Under the pieces are notes generated by a model. The model did no database searches. It saw only the letters and a program-made list of their open reading frames with translations, and was not told the DNA's origin. DNA of 64,000 bases, taken from Pezicula radicicola (Eukaryota > Ascomycota > Leotiomycetes > Helotiales > Dermateaceae). This document shows, one piece after another, positions 25,012-36,987 of the stretch. The stretch is from positions 372,001-436,000 of the forward strand of contig PDUO01000026.1 of assembly GCA_003008705.1 (NCBI GenBank), given 5' to 3'. Numbering within the stretch: the stretch's first letter is position 1; each line of letters opens with the position of its first letter. A program made the position numbers and the translations under genes.

Positions 25012-26975
25012 ATGGATCATTATAATCAACTCCAACAGCAGTCTCAATATGAACAGCAATACGCCCTTCAGCAGAACCATCACTTGGTACCTCAGATGAC
25101 CTATGATCTAAATCATTTGGCAGATTACGAGCGAACTTCTTCGCTGATGATGCCAAACACTCACCACAAAAACGAGACGAAACCCCGACTAGGGAAAGAT
25201 GAGGTTGCAAGATTAGAGGCTGCATTCCAAAAGAATCCCAAACCAACAACAAATACAAAGAAGAAATTTGCGGATGATATGGATGTGGACTTATCAAGAA
25301 TAAATGTGTGTACCCTTTTTTCCCGCGTACATAAAGTTTTCAAACCCCTAACATTTTTTAGAATTGGTTCCAGAACCGAAGAGCCAAACGCAAGCAGGAA
25401 AAGAAACAAGCAGCATACGAGAAACAACAGGCTCAAGAAGCAGCAAGTGGACTGCCATCATACTTCGAAAACGACTCGCATTCACCCGAGGACTTCAATG
25501 GCTTTCATGAGAATCACCATGTCTCTTATGCCATTATGCCATCTGCCTCCGCTCCTTTCAATCCCAACTACGCAGACCCGTCTGAAGCAAGTTTGCAGTC
25601 ACTAAACCGCAGCTTGGCCGCAGCTTCAGCGGTTGACTACTCTAATGACTTCACGAACACGCACCAGACCGCCTTTACAGCATCTCTTGTTTTGCACGGG
25701 GGACCAGAATCAGACCGTTCACATTTTCCTCCATCAGGAGGTAATGGTACTGGTCTGACTGCCCAGTTCTCAATGAAAAATTCCATATACGACGACTCCG
25801 AGTTCAGTTACAACAATGGTCTCCCGCACTCGAACATGGCCGAGTTTGGCGTTCCCGAAGCTGATAGAGCTTTTGGGTCCTACACTTCAACGGCAGTAGA
25901 GTCAAGTATGGAACCAACGGCAGTTTTCCCCTCTCAATTACTGCCATCCGGTACCGAATCGTCTACCAGCCCAGAGGGAGAGGAAAGTGCCGAAGAAGTT
26001 TTCGTTCCAGAGACAAGTAGAAATAGCGAGTCACAGTCTCCTCCTAGTTCGGCATCCTTCAGATCTCCGCCTCCACCAACGGACCTTGCTGCTCGGAGAA
26101 CCAAGGTACATCACCGACCAGCAGCTCTGGGAATGGATACTATCCGAAGTCGCCCTTCACTTGGACCTCGTACTGCATCACAAGCGACAGAAATCCGCCG
26201 TCCACTTGGAAGTCCAGCTATGAGTTCGCCCATGAGGCGAATTGCGTCGACAGGAGGAAGTGCTGTAATTACAGGGCGTGTCCAGAAGAGTGGAATCCGT
26301 TCGGCCCAACGATCACCTGTTGATCCACGATTCTTCGCCGACCGTATCGAACGGTCAATTCATGCACCCAAACTCAATTATCAAAACCTCCGAATCCCGC
26401 AGGCCGATGATGCATCCATAACCAGTAGCCTGGCTCCTCCGACTCCAATGTCAGATGAACGGGATCTGTCAAATTTTGCGGGCACCGGTGCCTCCCAGTC
26501 TCCTGAAAACTACCAGTTGAGTAGCAGTTACTCATACAACCCCCAGCCAAGTTTTTTCAATCACGACGAACACCCGTTCTCAAATGAGATGACTTCACCA
26601 CCTGAGACTCCCTCCGCTCCATGGTTTTATCAGCCTTCATGTACCATCTCCGATGAAGCAATGTACACACCAGTGCACGACGAGTTTGCTACGGCAACAT
26701 TTGGACTTGGAGACATGCCCGCATACCTTCGTGCTGCTCAACCTGCAAGCCAACCTGTGACTCCATTCGGCCAAGAATTCAACCCAAGCATCATGTACCC
26801 TGGGACAAATGACTCGCCTCAATACCAGCTCACTTCCAATAATGAGTATACGTTTCCCACCGACTACTCTTGCCCCATAGGAATACTGCCAAACGCAAAT
26901 TCACCGCCTCGCAAACAAAAGCAAGCCAGCTTTCAATTTAGTAATAGTACTCCTGCAGACTTCGCAGAGAAGTAA
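25012..26975 (+). CDS. Homeodomain transcription factor
   Basis: Exons 25012-25305 and 25362-26975 with a 56-nt intron (donor GTGTGT, acceptor TTTTAG), giving 635 residues. The homeodomain spans about residues 53-112. It starts KPRLGKDEVARLEAAFQKNP and ends RINNWFQNRRAKRKQEKK, with the invariant W-F-x-N-x-R of helix 3 at residues 100-105. The intron falls between the two Asn codons just before WFQNRR, so the DNA-binding helix exists only in spliced mRNA. The N-terminus is Gln-rich (QLQQQSQYEQQ); the C-terminal 500 residues are Ser/Pro-rich and disordered with no second domain. ATG 25012 is the first in frame, with a stop about 50 bases upstream. In ascomycetes such proteins control conidiation, fruit-body or infection-structure development; I do not assign an ortholog. 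A long gene-free upstream region suggests complex regulation. Confidence 0.9.
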
Positions 26976-29729
26976 ATACTTTCTCATGCCACACTACCTA
27001 AGCATTGGACATCAACTTGACAGTCCAGCATTCGGTCGGCAATCACGTTGACGCTGGCCCTTTGCCCTACTTTGTCTTTGCACGCATATACCCACCTTTG
27101 CTTCTGCTTTGGCTCCATCACCACTTGTGCGGAGACCGTGTCCGAATTACCGTCATATATCTAGACGACTTGTACTACCACCACTGCAACATCTGACGGC
27201 GTTATCTTAGCGTTTCCTTTGTTTTTCATTAGACACTCACCTAATGTTTATTTCCGTGGCACATAAATGTCACTCCTTGTTTGACGTAATAATGAATCGG
27301 GAGCGCGAGGCGGAGATTGACGATACCCAAGGAGAGAGTAGAAAAGTTCCATTATGGATGGATTGATCGAAAGCTTGAAATTTGTTCGAGCAGGCGTAAA
27401 GGGATTGCCGGATGGCAAAGGTTTGATGAGGACATGCTAGCAACATGGCCGTAGGCGTTGGTGGTTTCGGGATTGGATGTATCCTGTGTGTTGATAGACT
27501 TGTTCTTTATCGTCGGCGCTTCAGCAGTAAGACAGGCCATGTATCAAGAATGGAAGAAACTCATCAAAAAACTCAGTCTGACTGCAATGCCATATCTGCA
27601 CCGCGTGAAAGATTATAAACCAAGTAGCAAGGGGGCGTTCATATATAGGGAAGTGCAGAACAAACCCAGCCACTTGCTGGAATTCTCAGAGGGGTCATGA
27701 CTGATAGCCATGTAGAACACCCATCCACCACTTAGTACGAGCACTTGAACACAACCGCGCGACTAGTAGAACAGAAGCTCCTTGAGCTACCCTTTCCGAG
27801 AAGTTAAAAGTGCTCGTATCTCGCAACTTGGTTCGATTCGACTCGACTCGCCAAACACGGTGCTGTACTAGCTGTTTACTATTCATTTTGGAAGTCGCGC
27901 GATCAACGTGCCGAAGCCCCTTGAGCGCGCTGCTCTCGAACAGCAAGACACTTGTCCTCTGCAGCTTGTTTTCGGTCTATCGCGACTCACAGAAGTCAAG
28001 AAATGACGTCGTGCCGCTTGCTGCCATTGCTATTCGAAGTCGACTAACCATCGCAGCAAAACTCCTTGGGCGCATAGATCTTCAAAAGCAAAACGTTCCC
28101 TCTTAATAGCTTGTTGCGTGTCAACTCGACTCACTAGAGTTATAGAATGCGCTGCTGTTGATAGCTGCTATTGCGCGCTCGTGTTGTTGGGAAGCTAATC
28201 AAGGGACCAACGCTGCTCCTTAAGAGTGCGTCGTCCTCAGAATACAAAGCGCTTTTTCTACCCAGCTTGGATAGTTTTGAATCGATTTGCTGAAGCCAAG
28301 GAACGCGCTGCTGCCGCTGATATCTGTCGCGCAGTCCTGTTCGAAGCGACAATGTGTGGATGGAAGTTGCGCGCATTGCTCATTGAAAGGGTAATACAAA
28401 TTGATGCGAAGGAAAAGGATAAAATGAAGGAGAGCGATTCAAGAAGGAGGACCGTTTATGAAGTTGGGAAGAGGGAAGGACAGTAGGAGGAAGGAGTGAT
28501 CTGCCCTTCTTTTAAGGTGATAGGTAGTGTTAAATCTAGTGGGTATGCACTTTAGAGTTGTATACTTTACATGCCTTCGGAGTATTATATAGTCCGTAGT
28601 AATTGAGTCCTATGTGGACTTTGATCCCATAAGTTTAGCTTTTACGGATTGCCAGATATGGCAAATCATAAGGTGCTTACTCTTAGTTCTAGTATAGAGG
28701 TGGCTAGACACCGGCATTTCCAATACTTGAGACGGACACTAAGTACTAGACTCGCGCTTTCTTGGTAGAGTCTACCCTCGTTAAAGATGTCAATGTTCTG
28801 TGTTATGAGGCGTACTCGTTATTTTTCCTGCGACTGGAATCGAGCGTCTATTTTAAGATGACGTTGTAAGCTATCATTGGAATTTGCGAAGTGAAGGTTT
28901 GTCTAGTTCGAGATCTAATGACATAAACACATATCTGAATAAACCTCCCCAGAGCAAGGAACATGACTTGTCTCCTTTCTGAGGGCTAGATTCATCTATT
29001 GATTTGTTTCTTAGCATAGCAGGCAAGTTATGATTTGTCCATCGTCAGAGTGAGTTTCCAAACGGAGTACCTAGTGTGAAGTTTGGCGACTGACTGAGTC
29101 GAATGCCGAGGACGTTTATGATGCTCATGTAGAGACGCGGCTTTTCCACGAGAAGCACTGTTAAAAAACGCGAAATTTAGCTTAGGAGTAATGCATTGGC
29201 AGCAAAATCAAAGTTTACACTACCTACGTTCCATATTTTAAGCAGGCCAAACTTTTTCTCCTTATTGAACTTTGCGCTGGCAGCAATTCCAGATGACAGG
29301 CTCGCTACAATAGTGGACTTCTCTCCGCGCTGTCTTGTGATTTCTCAATGGTAGTCCCAAATAGTCAAGCGGTCACGCTGGACTGGATGCCGTCTTCGGA
29401 AGCTCACTCCTTATGCCGCATTCAAGCGAAACCAAGCGAAGGTCTACTTGCCCTATTATTTGCTGCTGGAGGACTTCAGCTTCCGTACATGGTGGGGTGA
29501 CCTCGGGATCTGAAGCCGCAATAATAAATAATATTGGATCCCTTCTCCAGCTTCATCCCATCTTCACGATAAGGACCCGACTAGTTGCAGATAAATAAAT
29601 AAAAAAGGTACGCCACTCTGCTGTACAACCCCCCAAAAAGTTCCGAATTTATCTTTGCGAGAGTGTCCTTTTGGCCTGAACTTCTTCACCTTGTGTTTTT
29701 TCTTTCTTGCGCAGCAGAAATTCGTCAGG
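26976..29729. other. Intergenic, no supportable gene
   Basis: No motif-bearing frame. Between about 27.9 and 28.4 kb, similar GC-rich words recur (GCGCTGCTG near 27938, 28149 and 28304; GCTATTCGAAG or TTCGAAGCG near 28030 and 28340), which hints at old degenerate tandem repeats. Confidence 0.45.
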
Positions 29730-31726
29730 ATGGCGACTAAAGGTCTTAGAGGTTTTGCTCCTCTTAAACAGCTACAACTACCCCGCAATTCCGCCAAAAT
29801 GTCGACTTTTGCTACCTTCAAGATCCCCAAAGTTCTCAATGAACCCAATGTATGTCAAGGAAGCTGGGAATGAGTGAGAGGAGTTTGCTGATTCAAATTG
29901 TAGCATCATTATGCCAAGGGCTCTGCGCAGAGAGCGGGGTTGAATGCTGCTCTTGAGAGTCTTCAGAAGAGAACTCCACTGGAGGTACCAATTGTAGTTG
30001 GAGGCAAAGAGGTGAGCTGGGTCAAAAAATTTCATTGGAGACAAGAAAGGGGGAACATAGCAAAATCAAGTCGGTTCTGGCAAGTCTCGTCTCGTGGCAT
30101 CCAGACCTGACTTTGACTCCATGGCTGAACCCGAGGTCTTCGAAGGAGACCATCTGAGGGGTCCACTTTTCTTGGCTGCAATGGAATTTAACCTCGTCAC
30201 ATTCCAATGCTAACTATCAGTTGCAGATCAAAACTTCTACAATAACTACCCAGCAAAACCCCTCCAACCACTCCTCCACCATCGCCTCCTACTCCAACGC
30301 ATCTCCCTCCGACGTCTCGGCTGCCATTGAGGCCGCTCTCGAAGCGAAGCCAGCATGGGAGTCTCTACCATTTGCAGACAGAGCTGCTGTCTTTTTGAAG
30401 GCAGCAGATCTCATTGCAGGCAAATACCGATATGACATTATGGCCGCCACAATGTTGGGGCAGGGCAAGAATGCATGGCAAGCTGAAATTGATTCTGCTG
30501 CAGAGTTGGTTGACTTCCTTCGGTTCAACGTACAATATGCAGAGGAGCTCTATGCACAACAACCACAACACAACTCATCCGGTGTATGGAACCGAGTCGA
30601 ATACCGTGCTTTGGAGGGGTTTGTTTATGCTGTCTCACCTTTCAACTTCACAGCAATTGGTGGTAACCTGCCTGGGGCACCTGCTTTGATGGGAAACGTT
30701 GTTGTATGGAAGCCTTCTGACATGGCAATTGCTTCCAACTGGTTGCTATACAACATCCTTCTCGAGGCTGGTCTGCCAAAGAATGTTATCCAGTTCGTAC
30801 CAGGTAACCCAGAAGAAGTTACCAAGGTTGTTCTGGCACACAAGAAGTTTGCAGCTCTGCATTACACCGGTAGCACTGCAGTATTCCGCAAGCTCTACGG
30901 TCAGATTGCAGGTGGTGTGGCAGAAGGAAAATACCAAGGCTACCCACGTATAGTCGGCGAGACAGGAGGAAAGAACTTCCATCTTATTCACTCATCCGCC
31001 GACGTCGAGAATGCAGCAATCCAGACGGTCCGTGGGGCTTTCGAATATCAGGGCCAGAAGTGCAGCGCCACATCAAGAGCCTATGTTCCAAAGTCCCTAT
31101 GGCCACAATTTAAGGAGAAGATAGTAGCCGAAACTTCAGCTCTCAAGGTCGGAGCACCAACTGAGCACCAAAACTTCATCGGCCCCGTTATTCATGAGCC
31201 TTCGTTCAAGAAACTCTCAGGTGTCATTGACGCAGCCAAGGATGACAAAGATCTCACACTTATTGTAGGTGGCAAGTATGACTCCTCAAAGGGCTACTTC
31301 ATCCACCCAACCATCTACGAAACTACAAATCCCAACCACAAACTCCTTTCCACCGAGCTCTTCGGCCCCATCCTCACTATCTATGTATACGATGACGTTA
31401 CCTCCCCAGTCGAAGCCTTCACCTCCATCTGCAACCTCATCGACAATACCTCAGAATACGCACTCACCGGTTCCATCTTTGCCCAAGACCGCGCTGCGAT
31501 CCGTTTCGCAGAAGAAGCTCTTCGCAACTCAGCAGGTAACTTCTACATCAACTGCAAGAGCACAGGAGCTGTCGTTGGACAACAGCCATTTGGTGGTGCC
31601 AGAGCCAGTGGAACGAATGATAAGGCTGGTAGCTTGAACATCCTGACTCGCTTCGTCAGTGCACGAAGCATCAAGGAGGAGTTCAGTGCTACGACCAAGG
31701 TCGCTTATCCCTCTAATGAGGTTTAA
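29730..31726 (+). CDS. PUT2: Delta-1-pyrroline-5-carboxylate dehydrogenase (L-glutamate gamma-semialdehyde dehydrogenase), mitochondrial
   Basis: Three exons, 29730-29849, 29904-30011 and 30227-31726, joined in phase (introns of 54 and 215 nt), give 575 residues, the usual length for the fungal enzyme. It oxidises glutamate semialdehyde/P5C to glutamate with NAD, the second step of proline breakdown, in the mitochondrial matrix. The Arg/Lys-containing start (MATKGLRGFAPLKQLQLPRN) looks like a targeting presequence. The family signature NEPN...KGSAQRAGLNAAL is present at the N-terminus. The aldehyde-dehydrogenase active site is intact: the general-base Glu321 in VGETGGKNFHLI and the nucleophile Cys355 in GQKCSATSRAY. 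Late motifs include TELFGPILTIYVYDD and GQQPFGGARASGTNDKAG. The symbol is borrowed from yeast; the Aspergillus equivalent is prnC. No proline oxidase or permease gene is adjacent. Confidence 0.95.
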
Positions 31727-32565
31727 AATTGGGATGTGCTTTGATACTTATTGTGATATGACAGAATGAAATTAATGGTGATACGGTACTAGGGAAATTG
31801 GCATCAGCATTGGTATTGGAACTGCATGCATGGATGGCTTTTATGGGATCAAACAAAAAAGTAAATTTGAAATCAATGAAAATACTTACCAATCTTTAAG
31901 CCTGCCGAGAGGAGCTATTTCTTCTGTGCTTTGAAGATAATGAAAGTTTTAAGTTAGGCCACAGCCCGGTAGTTGTCTCATCCTGCACTTAAGTCAGTGC
32001 TCAACACCTAAAAGATGGATCTAGGTGTATATGTAGCAATATTTTACTTCAACAGAAGATTGAACACCTAAAGGTCATTTAAATCCCGCACTTAGTCCAA
32101 TACTAAGTCGTGACATTGCTGAAATCTCTGAAATTCCACACATGGACTGATTTGGCCTAATACACGAAAGACCAATTAGTTACCTCTCTGCCTAAGCTCT
32201 ATTCGTAGACCACTATAAAAAAGACAAAGACAGCTGCAGGCTTATTCTAGAACATAATTCACTATTCATGAAGCACCTATAAGTAGTAGTAATTCTTCAT
32301 ATTGATTTCTTCGAATTTTGTCTATCTATACCCGATGCAATGCAAAGCAATACAAAAAGCAATACCAAAAAATGCCAATAAGCCAGTCATTAACTCATAC
32401 ACCGTCGCTATGCCACGCCCCAACAATGCAATACCGTGCCATGCAATGCAATACCATCCGTTCCTTTGCTTTATGTTCATTATCAATCATCTCATCCCAA
32501 GGTATATCCTACCCACAAGCCTGGTACTCCTGAAAGCGCCCTAAAAGCAAACGCAAAGCCATTCA
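31727..32565. other. Convergent 3' intergenic region
   Basis: No gene seen. Near 32336-32460 there are repeated GCAATGCAATACC-like words (low complexity), just past the end of the minus-strand neighbour. Confidence 0.55.
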
Positions 32566-35500
32566 TTATGCCAAGTCATCAATGTCATCATCTGCATCCC
32601 ATCCAAGGGATTTATAAATCGAATCGCCCGCACCCGTATCGAGTGTCGGATATGCTTTCACTCCCATCCCTATATTTTCTTTCTCACTGCTGGGGTGTCT
32701 ATGGTTAGGCCCTGCCATTTCTAATTTCTGTTTTATTGGTGTATTTTGGATCGTAGTGGCTATCGATACCCTTGCTGGTGCCTCTATCTCGAGTCTCCTC
32801 TTCACTGGTGTTTCTTGTATGGCAGCGGATATGGAATGACTGGCTGGCGCTGCCATTTCCGATCTTCTCTTTACCGGCGTCCCTTGAACAGTCGTGGAAG
32901 CTACAACGTCTGCTGGCCTCGTGGAAGGTAGTGGGAAGAGTTGTGCGCTGGAACGTCGTACATGCTGATGATGCAGTGGTGAAGGGGGAATCACTCCGTA
33001 ATCACCTGCATCCATACGCCCACCTTGCGACAACGACGAAAATCCGGCTGATTTGCGGGTTGGTGTGGCCTGTACAGTTCTGAACTGGTTCCTGGTTAGT
33101 GTTATTTCCTGGCTAGGCTGGATAGCGGATCGCGGTATGCTTGGTAAGCTCGAAGGAGGAATAGTGTCTGGTGAAGGTTCCTCGCGGTTCCCAAGCATGC
33201 TAGGCTTCTGGCTCTGAGATTTACTAAACACATCTATTGACCGCTTAGCTTTTGGCGTGGCTGATATCTGTACTGTCTGGAATAATGGGTTGCGGACTGG
33301 TTTCTTAGATTCTACTCAAGGTTAGTGGTAGCTATATATGGTAGTGAATTCTTTAGACTCACTTCGAGCTGAACGCGAGGTAGTAGCGGCTCGTTGATCA
33401 GCAGTTTCAGCCAACACTCTCCCGGCCAGTTCACGGTTCGGTTTCTTGAGCGCAGAAATAGCATCCTTGAGCTCGGCCTCGATCTTAGCTTGCTTGTCCG
33501 CTTTCGAAATCCCTATAGGCACCATGGTGCTTAAATCTACCTCTCGTTGAGATAGCCTCCTTCTAGCCAACTGCGAGGCTCGACTTGACTGGAATGGTTG
33601 TGAATCTACCAAGGGGATGTTTGATAGTGATACGGGCTCGCTCGCTTCCCTTTTCAAACCAGGGACAGTCACCGATGCGGATCTCATCAGTGATATTGCC
33701 TTACTAGGCCCACGAGATGCACTTCGTCGGCTTTGAGTCTCACTAAGTACACGGTGGAGGCTTTGGCCTGGCTTAGGGGGTACGGGACGCTTTGTGACAG
33801 CACCAGGTCGAGATTGTCCATTGGAGAAACTTGCTGCTTTAGAAAGTAATCGCGGTCTCGCAGGGGCCACAGCAATAGGACCTCCTAATTTTCGATTCAT
33901 CGAACTACAGAGCTCAGGCAGACGAGCCGAGAAACTGCAACCATGAGTACATTGCGACAAAACGTAGATTTGATAAACTTACAATGGAGCAATGACTTCA
34001 ACACAGAAGTCTCTGCAAACATCGGTCGAATGCTTGCTAACGTTTGCAGGTGTAGAGTTCTGACTTGGATTTTCCTTCTGAGAATCCTCAATCTTGCCAG
34101 ACCCTGAGGCTATAGACTGCCATATACATAGCCGGTCAATATGGACATCTATAAGCATAGTAAGATGTTCCGGCTTCTTTGACTTGGATGGCTTCTCCTT
34201 TTCTTCTTTGGTGGCGTTGGGAAGTCCAAGAGGTAGGCCTTCTTCCGTGACATCTTGTGGCGATGCTAAAGGTTGAAGGGCTAGTACTTCAAGAAGAATG
34301 ATCATTTGAAGCTGCGTTTCGCGGATTCGTAAATCGGCAATACGACGCTTCGTCATCTCCTCGCGGGATGAATCAGGTCCACCAAATTCAGCGTCTTCGT
34401 CATAATTCGCCCACCATTTCCTAATAAGAACGTCTTCCAATGGATAAAGCCCCGTCTTCCCAGGCTTCATCTTCTTACTAATCCTTTTCTTCTTAGGTTT
34501 TCCGTTGGCGTTGTCAGCATCCTCTTCACTTTGATGAACATCTATCAGTGAAACACACTGCGGTACGCCGTCCTTGTACTTCTTTTCAATCAAAGTTGTC
34601 GATAAGATAAGGCTCTCTAAGAACGATATGTGATCGTTCATTTCAAGCATGGAATCATAATCGAGGTGAAATGCCGCTCGGGCTCTTGATAGTGGTCCTT
34701 TGGCAAAGTATGCCAATGAAGCCTTACACATGTCAATATAACGAGATATAAATATAGGGTAAGACTTGCCTTGGAAAGATAAAGAGCCTCGAAATACTGA
34801 TTTCGAACATTTTCAAATATTTCACCTGCTGTTGGCTGTGCTATGCTATCTCCAAGAATTGGCTCGCTGGTCATCTGATTGTTCTCCTGTGATTCAAAAG
34901 ATTCTGGACCAACTGTAAGCTGACTGTCCTCCTGCGTATCTTGAACCGGTTGGGAGTCTACTGCTGCTTGACTGGTTGGTAGAAGATCTGTTGAGGGACG
35001 CTTGACCATGGACTGTATTGCTTCAATTGCAAGCCTTTTCTTCTTACTGTATTTAGCTGCTTCTATTGTAATTGTTGTCACAGTCTCCGTGTCCAGACTG
35101 TCTCGGAACTGGCCAGAGCTTCTGCGTGTTGTAGCAAGAATCTCGTCATTTGAAGCAGTTCCTGTAGAGGCTAACTTTTGGATGTCCACCCACGAACCAA
35201 GTTTACATAGTACGTAGAGACCGCGGTCTTCTCGCTCCACAGCATATAAAGTTTTGCCATCATCTAATCTGGCAATCAACAACATCGGTTGGGTCCCCAT
35301 GCGATCCTCCAATTCTAGGATTTTAACGTGGGCATCGAAGAACCGCGATTGAGGTAGGGGATTTGTGGACGACGTAACATCGAGGTAAGATAAAGGCAAC
35401 TGAGACCGGGGTAATATAATAAGTGGCTGTAATGTACGGGGTCTATCGAACACAGTGGATGGATGAGGCTGTTCACTCATTAGTCTTTGCAAAGCGAGAC

Positions 35501-35694
35501 TGAAAGATATTTTCTCAGACCTTCACAACGAAAGCATCCTTAAGCAGGTCCTCCATTGTATTCCCGTCCCGCTTTCGTTTCTTTCCACCAGAGGCCAAGC
35601 CATTGAGTGAACTATCGGGTGCCGGCGTCAAGATACAGGACTTTTGACGCGTTTGGGACGCGTCGGAGATGGGAAGATCATGTTGACTGGACAT
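32566..35694 (-). CDS. SLD3: DNA replication initiation regulator Sld3
   Basis: Five exons on the minus strand: 35694-35521, 35468-34770, 34722-33983, 33934-33363 and 33311-32566. All are in phase, with introns of 52, 47, 48 and 51 nt, and the protein is 976 residues. The start was set by following the frame through the first intron (branch site ACTAAT) to ATG 35694; the exon junction then reads DLLKDAFVVK-PHPSTVF, as expected for fungal Sld3. N-terminal motif: RTLQPLIILPRSQLPLSYLD. The central Cdc45-binding Sld3 domain contains AYFAKGPLSRARAAFHLDY, LIRKWWANYDE and RIRETQLQMIILLEVLALQ. The next conserved block, SARLPELCSSMNRKLGG, leads into a disordered basic tail. Sld3 loads Cdc45 on licensed origins and, when phosphorylated by CDK, binds Dpb11. 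Oddities: intron 2 is GC-AG (AAG|GCAAGT), and the tail has three tandem repeats with CDK sites. Confidence 0.93.
32689..32895 (-). repeat. Three tandem 69-bp (23-residue) repeats in the SLD3 tail, each with a TPxK site
   Basis: Residues of about 868-890, 891-913 and 914-936 align as three units. Their cores are VQGTPVKRRSEMAAPA, IQETPVKRRLEIEAPA and IQNTPIKQKLEMAGPN. Each has a Thr-Pro-x-Lys, the full CDK consensus, at Thr873, Thr896 and Thr919, exactly 23 residues apart. A fourth related site without the flanking unit, VQATPTRK, has Thr811. Confidence 0.9.
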
Positions 35695-36987
35695 ATCACT
35701 GCAATATGAATAAAAGTGTCATGAAGTCTTTAATTCATACAAGAAGAGCCTTAATTGGCCTAAAACTGCTGAGGGTTTATGTTGTGATGTCAAGATATGG
35801 TGTTGCAAAAAATGCACAACGCTCTATCGAAGCTATCCGGACGCGCTCTTAGCGTAAGTGGTGGGTCTGCAAGGCTGAGTGAGGCTGAGATCCAATAAGG
35901 CTCGATTCCTAAGGGATTATCCAACGTCTCTTTTAGATACTATCCCAAATAAAGAAAATTTCCTAATAATTAAAAGACATTGTCCTTCACTAAACACTGT
36001 ATTTCCGTGAAATATAGCTTCTCAGTTACCTGTTGCTGCGAGTCAGCACAGTCAGTCCATAGGCTGAAAGCAGCATGGGTTTTACAAACGAGAAGGTCCA
36101 AAAAGAACCTACCTGTAGCACAATGCAGTTGTGGTGGCACACTAGACTACTTATTTGCTGGTATTATGAACAAGTACTGGATGGGGATCCTATCAAATCA
36201 TTCCCAACTTGAACCATACGTGTTCTTTCTCGTAGACTCACACAGAAATCTGAGTTCATAGAGTTGACTGTTGTTCCATTAGGCTCAGGACCTCCATGCA
36301 ATAGGGTGCTGACAGCACGGAGGGAAAGTCGCCACTTGCCCGTGAAAGTGTAAGGATCAGGCAAAATTCCGACAAATAAACTTCTTAATTACAAGAGAAT
36401 ATTCGATGCTTGAACCAGTGGCTGTAGCCTTGCGCCACAGGAGGCATTGTATTGAGCTCGTGATTGGCCCCAGTTCCAGATGGAAATCGACAATCACATC
36501 GTAAGAGTGGCAATGTCGAGATGCATTGTGAAGCCGAGGAAGCTTGGATCAGAAGGCGACCTTGGCGGAACATGCGACAGACCCCATGGAAAATGGAAGA
36601 TGGGAGATGTCCATTGTCCCATGATACGATGATAAGCATCTACTTTTGCTCATCGCAAGAGCACCGAGTGCCCTGAACTAAATTGGAAAGCAGTGCCTTG
36701 TTCTTGGTTGCGAGTTGCGAGCTGCTGTAGAACCAGTAGTTTCAAAATAAATCCGGATATCTTTCCGTACACTAGGTTAAGTAGTTGTTGATTCGCCCTT
36801 GCAACGCCAGCAACGCGACCTGGCGACCTACTTTGCCTTGAACATTACTTGGTCTCTGGCCCTCTTGCATCTTGGTCCTGTTATTTGGAATATTTCTACG
36901 AAGCTCGAAGTGAATACTATCCACCTACGTCTGAAAGCGCCATCTCAATAGTTCTACCCCTGTTGTCGCGCTAAAGAAATTACTGCC
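35695..36987. promoter_or_regulatory. Divergent promoter region between SLD3 and the SSK2-type MAPKKK gene
   Basis: This 1.3-kb stretch separates two head-to-head start codons and must hold both promoters. I see no supportable gene inside it. An in-frame TAG-free stretch on the plus strand (35607-35852) overlaps the first SLD3 exon and is a shadow. Confidence 0.6.
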
